Of a stretch of 64,000 nucleotides of DNA, positions 1 through 9,755 are shown piece after piece. This DNA comes from Psychromonas sp. 14N.309.X.WAT.B.A12. GTDB lineage: Bacteria > Pseudomonadota > Gammaproteobacteria > Enterobacterales > Psychromonadaceae. Position numbers and translations under genes: made by a program. Numbering within the stretch: the first letter of the stretch is position 1; each line of letters opens with the position of its first letter. The stretch is taken from the NCBI RefSeq assembly GCF_030397575.1, contig NZ_JAPNXS010000001.1, positions 434,001-498,000 on the forward strand, read 5' to 3'. The notes under the pieces are model-generated. The model was not told the DNA's origin, searched no databases, and was given only the letters and a program-made list of their open reading frames with translations.

Positions 1-85
1 GCAACACCATTGCCAGTGAGTTTTTCATATCGTGTATGCTAGTAGCTAATATAGTACTGAAATCAAGTTGATCACTATTTTTCAT
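1..85 (-). CDS. N-terminus of a histidine-kinase-like protein (cut by the window edge)
   Basis: Only the first 28 codons are present; the rest lies to the left of the window. The ATG at 85 is preceded on the minus strand by GGAG with 5-nt spacing, a good ribosome binding site. The translation begins MKNSDQLDF and then reads SIHDMKNSLAMVL. A His-Asp-x-Lys-Asn-Ser block followed by a hydrophobic run is the typical H-box of sensor histidine kinases. The H-box starts at about residue 18, so this would be a soluble kinase without an N-terminal membrane sensor, or a kinase module fed by a partner protein. It is divergent from cysB. The kinase call rests on one motif. Confidence 0.55.
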   Translation of the reverse strand, partial: MKNSDQLDFSTILATSIHDMKNSLAMVL

Positions 86-332
86 TATTTCTCCATCAGC
101 GTAAATGCTATGTACCTCATTCTAACTATAAAAATGCGAAGGTGTTAGCATTGCTTTTATTTGCTCGCCTTTTAGAAAATAGTTGAATATTTATTGTTTT
201 GTATCATTTTAAGAGCGATTTAGACACTTTGATTACTTTTATACAGGTATAGTGCTATGTGTTAAAAGTATGACTTTGTAAATTTTAGAAGTCTGATAGA
301 ATAAAATGGAATAAGCATTAACCTAAACATAA

Positions 333-1313
<981 letters not shown>

Positions 1314-1356
1314 GGTTAGAACAACAATATTACATTCTGTCACAAAAGACATTAAA

Positions 1357-1386
1357 CAAAAAACCAACTTTTACAGTTGGTTTTTT
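1357..1386. terminator. Bidirectional rho-independent terminator, cysB/pabB
   Basis: A 10-bp stem AAAACCAACT / AGTTGGTTTT (1360-1369 with 1375-1384) encloses a 5-nt loop. It is flanked by A-rich sequence on the left and T-rich sequence on the right, so it can terminate both the rightward cysB and the leftward pabB transcript. Confidence 0.8.
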
Positions 1387-1419
1387 ATTGTCTGAATGCT
1401 TGCTATTACTTTTTGTAAA

Positions 1420-2862
1420 TTATTGATTCAATGAAGCCAAGAGAGGTAATATTTTACTGACTTTATCAAAACACTCTTTGTATTCACTCTGAGCATTCGA
1501 ATCCGCTACAATGCCTCCGCCTGCCCAACAATAAATTTTTTGCTGATGACATACTAAGGTACGAATCGTAATACTGCTGTCCATATCCCCGTTACCATTA
1601 ATATATGCGATACTGCCACAGTAGATTTGACGTTGAAATTTTTCTAATTCACATATCACTTCCATGGAGCGGATTTTAGGAGCTCCAGTGATAGAACCTC
1701 CCGGGAAACAGGCCCTGAGTAAATCTTCCGTAGTATATTGCTCTGCTAATTTACCTGTTACTGTGCTGACTAAGTGATGTACTGCTGGGAAACTTTCTAT
1801 ATCAAATAATTTAGGAACAGCAACGCTGCCAGCTTCACTTACACGACCTATATCGTTACGCAATAGATCCACAATCATTAAGTTTTCAGCTTGATCTTTT
1901 TCTGAGTTGATTAGCTTTTGCTTGTTGGCTAAATCTTCAGCTTGGCTCAAGCTTCTAGGCATAGTACCTTTAATCGGTTTTGTTTGGATAATTTGATTTT
2001 TTAATAATAAAAAACGCTCAGGAGAAACTGAAATAATGGTTTGATCGGGTAATACAAAGAAAGCGGCAAAGGGCGGTTTATTATCTTGCAATAATGCTTG
2101 GTACGCTTGATATTCACTGCCTACATAAGGTGCCTGGAAACGTTGTGCTAAATTGACTTGGTAACAATCACCACTAAGTATATATTCTTGAACTTGATTG
2201 AATGCCGCTTGATACTGCTCTTCAGAGGTGTTCGCTTGCCACGCTTCTGTTAATTTGAAATCAAATTCGGTGGTAGACTGCTTAATAAGTAAATTACTTA
2301 ACCATTGAAAACGTGTCTCCCATAATATATCAAGCTGTTCAGTTCGGTTTTTACTGCGATGCTGCATTAAATAAAATTGGTCATCGTGTACATTGTGCAA
2401 AATTGCCCAGTCATAAAAACCACAGTGGAATGCCCCTATGTCTAGACCTGTATTTTTTGATGTTTTATGTAAAGATTCAAATAACTCACCCATTTCATAA
2501 CTATATGCTGCAATTGCGCCACCATGGAAAGGAAAGTCATTATCAGTTTCTGCATGGAAAAATGCTTGTCGGATAGCTGTTTGCGCAGTTAAGGGGTCTT
2601 TTCCCATGTCCTTATAACTATTTAATAAACAGTCATGGAATAATGTCCCATCAGTTGATTCTGTTAATGTCGCGATAGGATCACTGGTGAAAATAGACCA
2701 GTTGCTGTCAACATGATCAACACTGCTTGATTCTAAAAATACAGTCCATTGTGCAGCGGATAGCTCGGACTTAATGATATTGATTATCTTTACGGGAAAA
2801 GATAGCGGTTTTATTACGGTATTATCTGATATATAAGTCATTTTTTCGTATTTAGGCAACAT
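1420..2862 (-). CDS. pabB: Aminodeoxychorismate synthase component I (PabB)
   Basis: PabB converts chorismate plus ammonia, supplied by the glutaminase PabA, to 4-amino-4-deoxychorismate, the precursor of p-aminobenzoate and folate. The N-terminal anthranilate-synthase-I-like domain is followed by the chorismate-binding domain from about residue 215. Within it, PIKGT (Lys at about 298) carries the lysine that distinguishes PabB from TrpE, and LLRNDIGR and GGSITGAPK are family signatures. The length (480) is slightly above E. coli PabB (453). An in-frame ATG at 2841 is an alternative start; neither has a clear Shine-Dalgarno sequence. It is divergent from the fumarase gene across 84 bp. No pabA or pabC is next to it. 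Confidence 0.92.
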   Translation of the reverse strand: MLPKYEKMTYISDNTVIKPLSFPVKIINIIKSELSAAQWTVFLESSSVDHVDSNWSIFTSDPIATLTESTDGTLFHDCLLNSYKDMGKDPLTAQTAIRQAFFHAETDNDFPFHGGAIAAYSYEMGELFESLHKTSKNTGLDIGAFHCGFYDWAILHNVHDDQFYLMQHRSKNRTEQLDILWETRFQWLSNLLIKQSTTEFDFKLTEAWQANTSEEQYQAAFNQVQEYILSGDCYQVNLAQRFQAPYVGSEYQAYQALLQDNKPPFAAFFVLPDQTIISVSPERFLLLKNQIIQTKPIKGTMPRSLSQAEDLANKQKLINSEKDQAENLMIVDLLRNDIGRVSEAGSVAVPKLFDIESFPAVHHLVSTVTGKLAEQYTTEDLLRACFPGGSITGAPKIRSMEVICELEKFQRQIYCGSIAYINGNGDMDSSITIRTLVCHQQKIYCWAGGGIVADSNAQSEYKECFDKVSKILPLLASLNQ

Positions 2863-2946
2863 TTTTTTAACAAAAAATTAGGCGGTTGAGGCCAATAATA
2901 TTACCATTGTTTTTATAAACTGTTTACTAATTACTGGGAGCGACTG

Positions 2947-4488
2947 ATGACAGTCATTAAAGAGCTTGATTTCATTAATAGTGTAAAAAATTCATTACAA
3001 TTCATTTCTTATTATCATCCACTAGATTTTATCCAAGCGATGGATAAAGCTTATCAAGCAGAGCAGAATCCTGCTGCTAAAGATGCCATAGCACAAATTC
3101 TTATTAATTCTCGTATGTCAGCAGAAGGGAAGCGCCCAATTTGTCAGGATACTGGCATCGTAACTGTATTTGTAAAAATTGGTATGAAAGTTACTTTCGA
3201 TACAGAATTAACGGTTCAAGAGCTTGTTGATGAAGGGGTTCGTCAAGCTTACAACGACCAGACAAATCCTTTACGTGCGTCGATTGTTGCTGACCCAGCT
3301 GGGGCTCGTAAGAACACTAAAGACAATACACCTTCTGTTGTACATGTTGAAATGGTTAAAGGTAATAAAGTTGAAGTGATGGTCGCTGCAAAAGGCGGTG
3401 GCTCTGAAAACAAATCTAAAATGGCCATGTTAAATCCGTCAGACTCTATTGAAGATTGGATTGAAAAAACATTACCAACAATGGGGGCAGGTTGGTGTCC
3501 ACCGGGTATGCTTGGAATAGGTATTGGAGGAACGACAGAAAAAGCTGCAGTAATGGCAAAAGAATCGCTAATGGAACCTGTAGATATTTTTGAATTACAA
3601 GAAAAAGCAAAATCCGACCCAGACTCGTTAAATACTGATGAAAAACTTCGTTTAGAGATTTACAAGCGTGTCAATAATTTAGGTATCGGGGCACAAGGGC
3701 TAGGTGGTTTAACAACTGTCTTAGACATTAAAATTAAAAGTTGCCCAACTCATGCTGCGTCTAAACCTGTTGTGATGATTCCAAACTGTGCAGCTACACG
3801 TCATGCTCACTTTACTTTAGATGGCTCAGGTGAAGCTTATCTGACACCGCCATCGTTAGACCAATGGCCAGAAATAACACGGGAAGTCGGTGAGAATGTT
3901 AAACGTGTTAACGTCAACAATATAACCAAAGCTGATATGAGTGATTGGAAAAGCGGTGATACTTTATTGTTAACGGGGAAAATTTTAACAGGCCGTGATG
4001 CAGCACATAAACGTATTAATGAATTAATCACTAGTGGTAAAGGCTTACCTGAAGGCGTTGACTTTAAAGGGCGCTTTATTTACTACGTTGGACCTGTTGA
4101 TGCTGTACGTGATGAGGTAGTAGGGCCTGCTGGACCAACTACTGCTACACGTATGGATAAATTCACTGATTTTATGTTAGAGGAAACTGGCTTATTAGGC
4201 ATGATTGGTAAGTCTGAGCGTGGCCAAAAAACAGTTGATTCGATTGCTAAACATAATTCAGTGTATTTGATGGCCGTCGGTGGTGCTGCATATCTTGTTG
4301 CTAAAGCAATTAAAAAATCGCGTGTTGTTGCATTTGCTGATTTAGGAATGGAAGCAATTTACGAATTTGATGTTGAAGACATGCCTGTAACTGTTGCTGT
4401 TGATAGTCAAGGAAATAACGTTCATGAGCAAGGTCCTGCGATTTGGAAGGCTAAAATTGCTGAAATAGACAGCAAAATGTCACAATAG
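2947..4488 (+). CDS. fumA: Class I (Fe-S) fumarate hydratase
   Basis: This cytoplasmic TCA-cycle enzyme interconverts fumarate and L-malate using an oxygen-sensitive [4Fe-4S] cluster. The alpha domain comes first and the beta domain last in one chain of 513 residues, as in fused class I fumarases. Probable cluster cysteines are C66 (in RPICQDTGI), C184 (GAGWCPPGM) and C281 (MIPNCAATRH); their spacing fits the family. GGGSENKSK is another family motif. The start has GGGAG six bases upstream. It is monocistronic and divergent from pabB. The symbol is used by analogy with E. coli fumA/fumB; ttdAB-type L-tartrate dehydratase is a related alternative but is normally two subunits. Confidence 0.92.
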   Translation: MTVIKELDFINSVKNSLQFISYYHPLDFIQAMDKAYQAEQNPAAKDAIAQILINSRMSAEGKRPICQDTGIVTVFVKIGMKVTFDTELTVQELVDEGVRQAYNDQTNPLRASIVADPAGARKNTKDNTPSVVHVEMVKGNKVEVMVAAKGGGSENKSKMAMLNPSDSIEDWIEKTLPTMGAGWCPPGMLGIGIGGTTEKAAVMAKESLMEPVDIFELQEKAKSDPDSLNTDEKLRLEIYKRVNNLGIGAQGLGGLTTVLDIKIKSCPTHAASKPVVMIPNCAATRHAHFTLDGSGEAYLTPPSLDQWPEITREVGENVKRVNVNNITKADMSDWKSGDTLLLTGKILTGRDAAHKRINELITSGKGLPEGVDFKGRFIYYVGPVDAVRDEVVGPAGPTTATRMDKFTDFMLEETGLLGMIGKSERGQKTVDSIAKHNSVYLMAVGGAAYLVAKAIKKSRVVAFADLGMEAIYEFDVEDMPVTVAVDSQGNNVHEQGPAIWKAKIAEIDSKMSQ

Positions 4489-4572
4489 TTATTAAATTGA
4501 TTGCTTGATGAAGTAAGGATGGTATAAAAGCAATCAAATTAACTATTTTTCAATATCAACAAAGGAATAAGT

Positions 4573-5763
4573 ATGTTTGAACAAGTGAGTATGGCACCTG
4601 CAGATCCTATCTTAGGCTTAACAGATGCATTCAAAAAAGATAGTCGTGAAGATAAAATCAACCTAGGTGTTGGTATTTACAAAAATGAGATGGGTCAAAC
4701 ACCTATTTTAGCGACTGTTAAAGAAGCTGAAAAACGTTTACTTGCTGAAGAAACTACCAAAAGCTACCTGACCATTGAAGGTATTGCTGCTTACGGTGAA
4801 GCTGTTCAAACATTATTATTCGGCAAAAATGCTGAAATCATTACGTCAAAACGTGCTCGTACAGCGCAAGTACCTGGTGGTACTGGTGCATTACGTACAG
4901 GTGCAGACTTTGCTGTGCAGAAATTAGGTATCAAGAAAATTTGGGTGAGCAATCCAACTTGGGCTAACCACGGTAATGTTTTCAAAACATCAGGTCTTGA
5001 AGTAGTGACTTACGATTACTACAATGCTGAAACTAAAGATCTTGATTTTGATGCGATGATTGCCTCACTTCAATCTGTTGAAACCGGCGATATGGTCTTA
5101 TTCCACGGTTGTTGTCATAACCCAACGGGTATTGATCCTACTCCTGAACAATGGGAAATTTTAGCGAAACTAGTTGCTGAATTAGGTGCGATACCATTCT
5201 TTGATTTCGCATATCAAGGTTTTGGTAATGGTGTTGAAGAAGATGCTCAAGGTTTACGAGTATTTGCTGAATACAACAAAGAGTTATTAATTGCCAATTC
5301 ATTCTCTAAAAACTTTGGTTTATACAATGAACGTGTTGGTGGTATTACTTTGGTAGCTGAAGATAGCGACATCGCTGATGCAGCATTTAGCCAAATTAAA
5401 GCGGGTATTCGTTCTAACTACTCTAACCCACCATCACATGGTGCTGCGATTGTAACAACTATTCTTAATGATGCAGTTTTATATGAGCAATGGGTTCAAG
5501 AAGTTGCTGATATGCGTAACCGTATTCAAGAGATGCGTGATCTGTTTGTAGCTACATTGAAAGAGAAAGGTGTTGAAGGTGACTTTAGCTTTATTAGTCG
5601 TCAATTAGGTATGTTCTCATTCTCTGGTTTAACGGTTGATCAAGTAAATCGCTTAAAAGAAGAGTATGCTGTTTATATCGTAGGCTCTGGACGTATTTCT
5701 GTAGCTGGTATGACTAAAAACAACATGCAACCTTTGTGTGATGCATTAGCTAAAGTTATTTAA
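4573..5763 (+). CDS. aspC: Aspartate/aromatic aminotransferase (class I, AspC type)
   Basis: A PLP enzyme that transfers the amino group between aspartate (and probably aromatic amino acids) and 2-oxoglutarate. The length of 396 equals E. coli AspC, and the sequence follows AspC throughout: [16 protein letters not shown] at the start, [13 protein letters not shown] at about 96-108, HGCCHNPTG at 178-186. The PLP lysine is K246 in [12 protein letters not shown], with D211 in FFDFAYQGF contacting the ring nitrogen. The C-terminal SGRISVAGM carries the substrate arginine. TyrB is a close paralogue, so the substrate range cannot be fixed by reading alone. GGAATAAGT precedes the ATG. A long hairpin follows. 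Confidence 0.93.
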   Translation: MFEQVSMAPADPILGLTDAFKKDSREDKINLGVGIYKNEMGQTPILATVKEAEKRLLAEETTKSYLTIEGIAAYGEAVQTLLFGKNAEIITSKRARTAQVPGGTGALRTGADFAVQKLGIKKIWVSNPTWANHGNVFKTSGLEVVTYDYYNAETKDLDFDAMIASLQSVETGDMVLFHGCCHNPTGIDPTPEQWEILAKLVAELGAIPFFDFAYQGFGNGVEEDAQGLRVFAEYNKELLIANSFSKNFGLYNERVGGITLVAEDSDIADAAFSQIKAGIRSNYSNPPSHGAAIVTTILNDAVLYEQWVQEVADMRNRIQEMRDLFVATLKEKGVEGDFSFISRQLGMFSFSGLTVDQVNRLKEEYAVYIVGSGRISVAGMTKNNMQPLCDALAKVI

Positions 5764-5786
5764 TATCTAATTAAATAGTTGAATTT

Positions 5787-5818
5787 TTAAACCTTAATGA
5801 GTAATCATTAAGGTTTAA
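5787..5818 (+). terminator. Putative terminator downstream of aspC
   Basis: A perfect 14-bp stem (TTAAACCTTAATGA paired with its complement) encloses the 4-nt loop GTAA. It is AU-rich and followed only by AATTATATT, so the U-tract is weak; it may also act as an mRNA 3'-end stabiliser. Confidence 0.6.
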
Positions 5819-5981
5819 TTATATTTATTACATTAACTTTAATAAACTGTTTAAGGTTAATTTAATTGATATATAACCGAGTCTATATCTAACTTTGTAT
5901 TGTATTTATTAATGGTTTACTGTGACCATAGTGTAACGTAAAACAATATGAACTGAGACTGGTAACACATGATAGAGAGCT

Positions 5982-7331
5982 ATGAGTAAAAAAATTAATC
6001 AAAGTCTTTCATTTTTAACAAAATTGAAAAAACTGCCTGTTACTGCAAGTGATATTAAATGTTTGCTAACGACAGAAGCATTTAAAACTGAATTATTTGC
6101 ACAAATCAATAACGCAACTCAGCGTATCTATATTGCTGCTTTATATCTTGAAGCTGACCAAGCTGGTGAAGAAGTCTTAGCGGCTTTATACCAAGCGAAA
6201 CAAAACCATCCTAATTTAGATATTACCGTGTGCATCGATTTTCATCGGGCTCAACGTGGTTTGATCGGTGCTGCAAAAGGAGGGGATACCAATACTACTT
6301 GGTATCAGAAAATGGCAGAGATAAATGGCCAGGGTGTTAAGATTGTTGGTTTGCCAGTAAAACGTAAAGAATTGTTTGGAGTTCAGCACTTAAAAGGCTT
6401 TATTTTCGATGATTTAGTTTTTTATAGCGGTGCAAGTATTAACAACATCTATTTACATCAACAAGAGCGTTATCGTTTTGATCGTTACTGGCTGATTAAA
6501 GATAAAGCGCTAGCGGATACTATGGTGGATTACTTGAAACAGGTGATCGTAAATAGTGAGGCAGTGGTTCAACTAAATTCTCCCTATGTTCCACGCTTTA
6601 ATGAACTGAAAAAAGAACACAAAAACTTAAGCAGGAATTTAAAGTTATCAGGTTATCATTTTGATCCTGAAACAACTGATTGTGTTGCTATTAGACCGCT
6701 TACTGGAATAGGCACTAAGAAAAATTTATTAAATAAAGTCATTCGCGCTATTTTCCATTCTACCGAGCAGGAATTAATCCTGTTCACTCCTTACTTTAAT
6801 TTGCCGACGGCATTGTCTCGCGATATTTCTTCATTACTAAAACGTAAAGTCAAAATAACTATTGTAGTAGGGGACAAAACGGCCAACGACTTTTATATTC
6901 CTGAAGATAAACCATTTAAAACCATTGCGGCTTTACCATATTTATATGAAGTTAATTTGCGTAACTTTGCTAAAAAACATCACACGTCTATTTTACAAGG
7001 CAATCTCAAGATACATTTGTGGAAACATGACTCCAATAGTTTTCACCTAAAAGGTATTTACTCCGACCAGCGTTTTTCTTTATTAACTGGGCATAATTTA
7101 AATCCTAGAGCGTGGCGTTTGGACCTTGAAAATGGTTTGCTGATTGATGACCCTAAAAAACAGTTGAGTGAACAGATACATACGGAATTAGATAATATAC
7201 TGGTTCACACTCGTTTAATTGAGAGTTACCAAGATATTGATGATATGGCTACTTATCCAGACAAAGTTAAACAGCTTATTTCTCGACTGAAACGTGTTAA
7301 AGCAGATCGAATAATTAAAGGTATTATTTAG
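5982..7331 (+). CDS. pssA: CDP-diacylglycerol--serine O-phosphatidyltransferase (PssA)
   Basis: PssA makes phosphatidylserine from CDP-diacylglycerol and serine, the first committed step to phosphatidylethanolamine. It belongs to the phospholipase-D superfamily, the type used by gammaproteobacteria. The length of 449 is close to E. coli (451). Two HKD half-sites are visible: H136-x-K138-x4-D143 in QHLKGFIFDD, and FHLKGIYSDQ with GHNLNPRAWRLDLEN near residue 355. There are no transmembrane segments; the enzyme is peripheral and lysine-rich. It is a single-gene unit, with a hairpin at 7402-7426 behind it and the 4.5S RNA gene further on. Confidence 0.93.
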   Translation: MSKKINQSLSFLTKLKKLPVTASDIKCLLTTEAFKTELFAQINNATQRIYIAALYLEADQAGEEVLAALYQAKQNHPNLDITVCIDFHRAQRGLIGAAKGGDTNTTWYQKMAEINGQGVKIVGLPVKRKELFGVQHLKGFIFDDLVFYSGASINNIYLHQQERYRFDRYWLIKDKALADTMVDYLKQVIVNSEAVVQLNSPYVPRFNELKKEHKNLSRNLKLSGYHFDPETTDCVAIRPLTGIGTKKNLLNKVIRAIFHSTEQELILFTPYFNLPTALSRDISSLLKRKVKITIVVGDKTANDFYIPEDKPFKTIAALPYLYEVNLRNFAKKHHTSILQGNLKIHLWKHDSNSFHLKGIYSDQRFSLLTGHNLNPRAWRLDLENGLLIDDPKKQLSEQIHTELDNILVHTRLIESYQDIDDMATYPDKVKQLISRLKRVKADRIIKGII

Positions 7332-7669
7332 CCTGGCTATTCAGCGAATCATGACAGCTTATCATTTTTCAAAAGATGAGCTACAGTGATCGATAGATAC
7401 ACCGAATACTTGGATTAAGTATTCGGGATATTTCAATCTAATTACACTCCATTATATTATTTTGTTTGTAATTCCTCATAACAGTCTATCCTCGCTTCAC
7501 AAGAGATCTAGGTTATTGTTCAAATAGATTGTTTTTTATCTTTATCAATCTATTTTCGTATTTGACAACAAAAATAATGTACATATTTTTTAAATAGTGT
7601 GGTTTTTAATCATCCAAGTAAAAACTGTCGACTATTTAAGCGCTTAGATATAAAATAACTAATTATCTA
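7332..7669. other. Intergenic stretch between pssA and the ffs promoter
   Basis: About 340 bp of AT-rich sequence. Apart from the pssA hairpin at 7402-7426, I see no coding potential or RNA gene here. Confidence 0.5.
7402..7426 (+). terminator. Putative terminator of pssA
   Basis: A 10-bp perfect stem CCGAATACTT / AAGTATTCGG with loop GGATT lies 70 bp after the pssA stop. The following sequence GATATTTC is only weakly U-rich. Confidence 0.5.
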
Positions 7670-7697
7670 TTGAATTATATCGGGGCTTACGTATAAT
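7670..7697 (+). promoter_or_regulatory. Sigma-70 promoter of ffs
   Basis: TTGAAT (7670-7675) and a perfect TATAAT (7692-7697) are separated by 16 bp. They place the start point near 7704, about 30 nt before the predicted mature 4.5S RNA. Confidence 0.7.
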
Positions 7698-7702
7698 CGC
7701 TC

Positions 7703-7724
7703 GCATCAAGTCAAGGCTTGATGC
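7703..7724 (+). other. Hairpin in the 5' leader of the 4.5S RNA precursor
   Basis: A perfect 8-bp stem GCATCAAG / CTTGATGC with a 6-nt loop lies between the predicted start point and the mature 5' end of 4.5S RNA. By analogy with E. coli, where RNase P removes a leader, it would be cut off during maturation. A structured leader here is inferred from sequence only. Confidence 0.5.
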
Positions 7725-7732
7725 AGTGACAA

Positions 7733-7845
7733 TGGTAGGCCTCTTGGTTTCTCGCATTGATAACTTATTAACCTGGTCAGAGCCGGAAGGCAGCAGCCAT
7801 AGTAGGTGATTCAAGTGCCGAGAGTTTGCTGGGAGGTCTACCACC
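7733..7845 (+). ncRNA. ffs: 4.5S RNA, small bacterial signal recognition particle RNA
   Basis: This RNA pairs with Ffh to form the signal recognition particle that targets inner-membrane proteins. The apical Ffh-binding region GGTCAGAGCCGGAAGGCAGC (7775-7794) contains the characteristic GGAA tetraloop and the asymmetric loop with CAGCAGCC. The closing helix is a perfect 10-bp pairing of GGTAGGCCTC (7734-7743) with GAGGTCTACC (7833-7842), allowing one G-U pair. The length of about 113 nt matches the E. coli RNA (114). The ends are set from the terminal helix and could shift by a few bases. An overlapping minus-strand open frame is a shadow. Confidence 0.93.
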
Positions 7846-7878
7846 CAATCACTCAACACCCTGTAAAAAGCAACATTT

Positions 7879-8841
7879 ATGACTCAATACAATTCCCAGT
7901 TTGATACATCGCTTAAAGCAAAACATTTTTTACCAAAGTATTGGGGAACATGGAGCTTACTCGCATTATTATTTATCTGTAGTTATATACCTGTTAGTAT
8001 TCGAGATCGTTTTGCTTCTTGGTGCGCAGATAAACTTTATTCTGCAAAATTTTTACAAAAGCGTAAAAAAATCGCCTTTACTAATATTGGCCTGTGTTTC
8101 CCCGAGTATTCAGAGTCAGATAAATGTGCGTTAATGCAGAAGAACTTTCGCTCTATGGCGCAAATTGCTTTGTCACTGGGTGAGATTGCATTTCGTAGTC
8201 AATCTTTTCTTCATAAGCGCATTAATTTCATCGGTGAGCACTTTGTAAAAGAAGCAGAGCAAGCTGGAAATGCGATTATTTTTTTAGCACCTCATTGTTA
8301 TGGCCTTGATTTCGCTGGCGTTGCTGCGATATCTGCAAGAGGCTACCCTTTATCAAGTATGTTTAAAGATTATAAAAATCCAATATTTGATTGGTTTGTT
8401 ACAAATTACAGAACACGTTTTAGCCGTTTACACGAAAAGGGCACTTTATATCACCGAAGTGAAGGCTTGAAGCCCTGCATCAAAAGCTTAAGAGATAAAG
8501 CACACTTCTATTATTTGCCAGATGAAGATCATGGTCGCGAAAGCAGTGTGTTTTCCCCCTTTTTTGCTACAGAAAAAGCGACATTGCCTGTGATTGGGCG
8601 TTTGGCTAAATTAGGAAAAGCCGTGGTTATTCCTACTTATACTTCATATAATGCAAAAACAGGTAAGATTGATGTTATCTGTCACTCACCATTAAACAAC
8701 ATTCCAAGTGGCTGCGAACAGCATGATACAGATTTAATGAATCAAGCTATTGAGCGTGTTATTGCAGAAAATAAAGCGCAATATATGTGGACGTTAAAGT
8801 TACTCAAAACTAGACCCGAAGAAGGGCAGAGTATCTATTAA
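7879..8841 (+). CDS. lpxM: Lipid A late acyltransferase, LpxM-type
   Basis: Adds a secondary acyl chain to Kdo2-lipid IVA derivatives during lipid A synthesis at the inner membrane. At 320 residues it resembles E. coli LpxM (323) more than LpxL: it shares KYWGTWSLLALL near residue 20, LPDEDHGRESSVFSPFFATEKATLP in the centre and TWKLLKTRPE-like residues at the end (here WTLKLLKTRPE). The catalytic H-x4-D motif is H139/D144 in FLAPHCYGLDF. One N-terminal membrane segment covers about residues 24-40. The ribosome binding site is poor. It starts 34 bp after the 4.5S RNA and could be read from the ffs promoter, since no terminator is visible between them. Confidence 0.88.
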   Translation: MTQYNSQFDTSLKAKHFLPKYWGTWSLLALLFICSYIPVSIRDRFASWCADKLYSAKFLQKRKKIAFTNIGLCFPEYSESDKCALMQKNFRSMAQIALSLGEIAFRSQSFLHKRINFIGEHFVKEAEQAGNAIIFLAPHCYGLDFAGVAAISARGYPLSSMFKDYKNPIFDWFVTNYRTRFSRLHEKGTLYHRSEGLKPCIKSLRDKAHFYYLPDEDHGRESSVFSPFFATEKATLPVIGRLAKLGKAVVIPTYTSYNAKTGKIDVICHSPLNNIPSGCEQHDTDLMNQAIERVIAENKAQYMWTLKLLKTRPEEGQSIY

Positions 8842-8849
8842 CGTTTGTT

Positions 8850-8887
8850 TTCATTGGTGAATGACATTATTAATATTCACCAATGAA
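8850..8887. terminator. Bidirectional hairpin between lpxM and yciK
   Basis: A perfect 13-bp stem TTCATTGGTGAAT / ATTCACCAATGAA with a 12-nt loop lies between the two convergent genes. There is no strong U-tract on either side. Confidence 0.55.
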
Positions 8888-8896
8888 TAAGTATTT

Positions 8897-9631
8897 TTAC
8901 TGTGCGTTAAAACGTTGTCCAGTAACTTCTGAGCTATCATCGCCTAATAGGTAAAGATATGTATCTAAAATCTCTTCCGGTGTCTTCAAACGCTTTACAT
9001 CTTCCTCTGGATACGCACTAGCGCGCATAGATGTTCTTGTTCCACCTGGATTAACAGCATTAAAACGCATTACAGTGTCCGAATATTCATCTGCAAGTAC
9101 CTGCATCATGCCTTCTGTAGCAAACTTCGATACACTGTAAGTCCCCCATAATGCTCGCCCTTTATGGCCAACACTTGAGGTAGTAAAAATAGTGCTCGCA
9201 CTCGGTGCTGCCTGTAATAGCGGTAGTAAGTATTTGGTCAGGAGAAATGCTGCATTAACGTTGGTTTGCATGACTTCATGCCAAGTCTGATTATCTATCT
9301 CAGTAAATTTACAAAGCTTGCCAAGTTGGCTCGCGTTATGAACCAAACCATCTAAATTAATGTAGTCCTTAGTTAATTGATTCGCTAAATTAACATATTG
9401 CTCTTCAGTGGCATCATTAAGGTCTAGTTGTATCGTTTTAGCTGGTTGTTTATTTAATTGTGCAATCTGTTGAGCTACAGAATCTAATTTACTGTAAGTT
9501 CTACCTAATAACACCAGATTAGCGCCTAAGTCTGCACATTTTATGGCTAAGGCCTTACCAATACCATCTCCGGCACCTGTAATAAGAATTGTTTTATTAT
9601 CTAATAAGTTAGTAGGGGCATTGTAGTCCAT
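8897..9631 (-). CDS. yciK: YciK family SDR oxidoreductase
   Basis: A short-chain dehydrogenase/reductase of unknown physiological substrate, conserved beside sohB/topA in enterobacteria. The Rossmann glycine motif is TGAGDGIG at residues 18-25, followed by NAG-like LVHNASQLG; the catalytic Ser/Tyr/Lys set appears as TTSSVG and YSVSK. NPGGTRTSMRASAYP matches YciK closely. I chose the ATG at 9631 because homologues begin a few residues before the glycine motif and AGAG stands 8 nt upstream. A further ATG at 9712 would add 27 residues but has no ribosome binding site and crowds the sohB promoter. Confidence 0.85.
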   Translation of the reverse strand: MDYNAPTNLLDNKTILITGAGDGIGKALAIKCADLGANLVLLGRTYSKLDSVAQQIAQLNKQPAKTIQLDLNDATEEQYVNLANQLTKDYINLDGLVHNASQLGKLCKFTEIDNQTWHEVMQTNVNAAFLLTKYLLPLLQAAPSASTIFTTSSVGHKGRALWGTYSVSKFATEGMMQVLADEYSDTVMRFNAVNPGGTRTSMRASAYPEEDVKRLKTPEEILDTYLYLLGDDSSEVTGQRFNAQ

Positions 9632-9755
9632 AACCGTTTCTCTGTTTGTAAAAAAATCGATCATATCGTTTTTTTTAAAAAAAGGCTTAAACTCTTTTGT
9701 AGGTTGCGACATTTTTTGTCATTATGAGCGAATTATTTTATAACGAGGAATTATT

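Noticed and set aside
7659-7859. 66-residue minus-strand open frame
   Set aside because: It lies across the 4.5S RNA gene and its promoter; the RNA explains the conservation.
9632-9712. N-terminal extension of yciK
   Set aside because: No ribosome binding site at 9712 and homologues start near the glycine motif; the ATG at 9631 is better.
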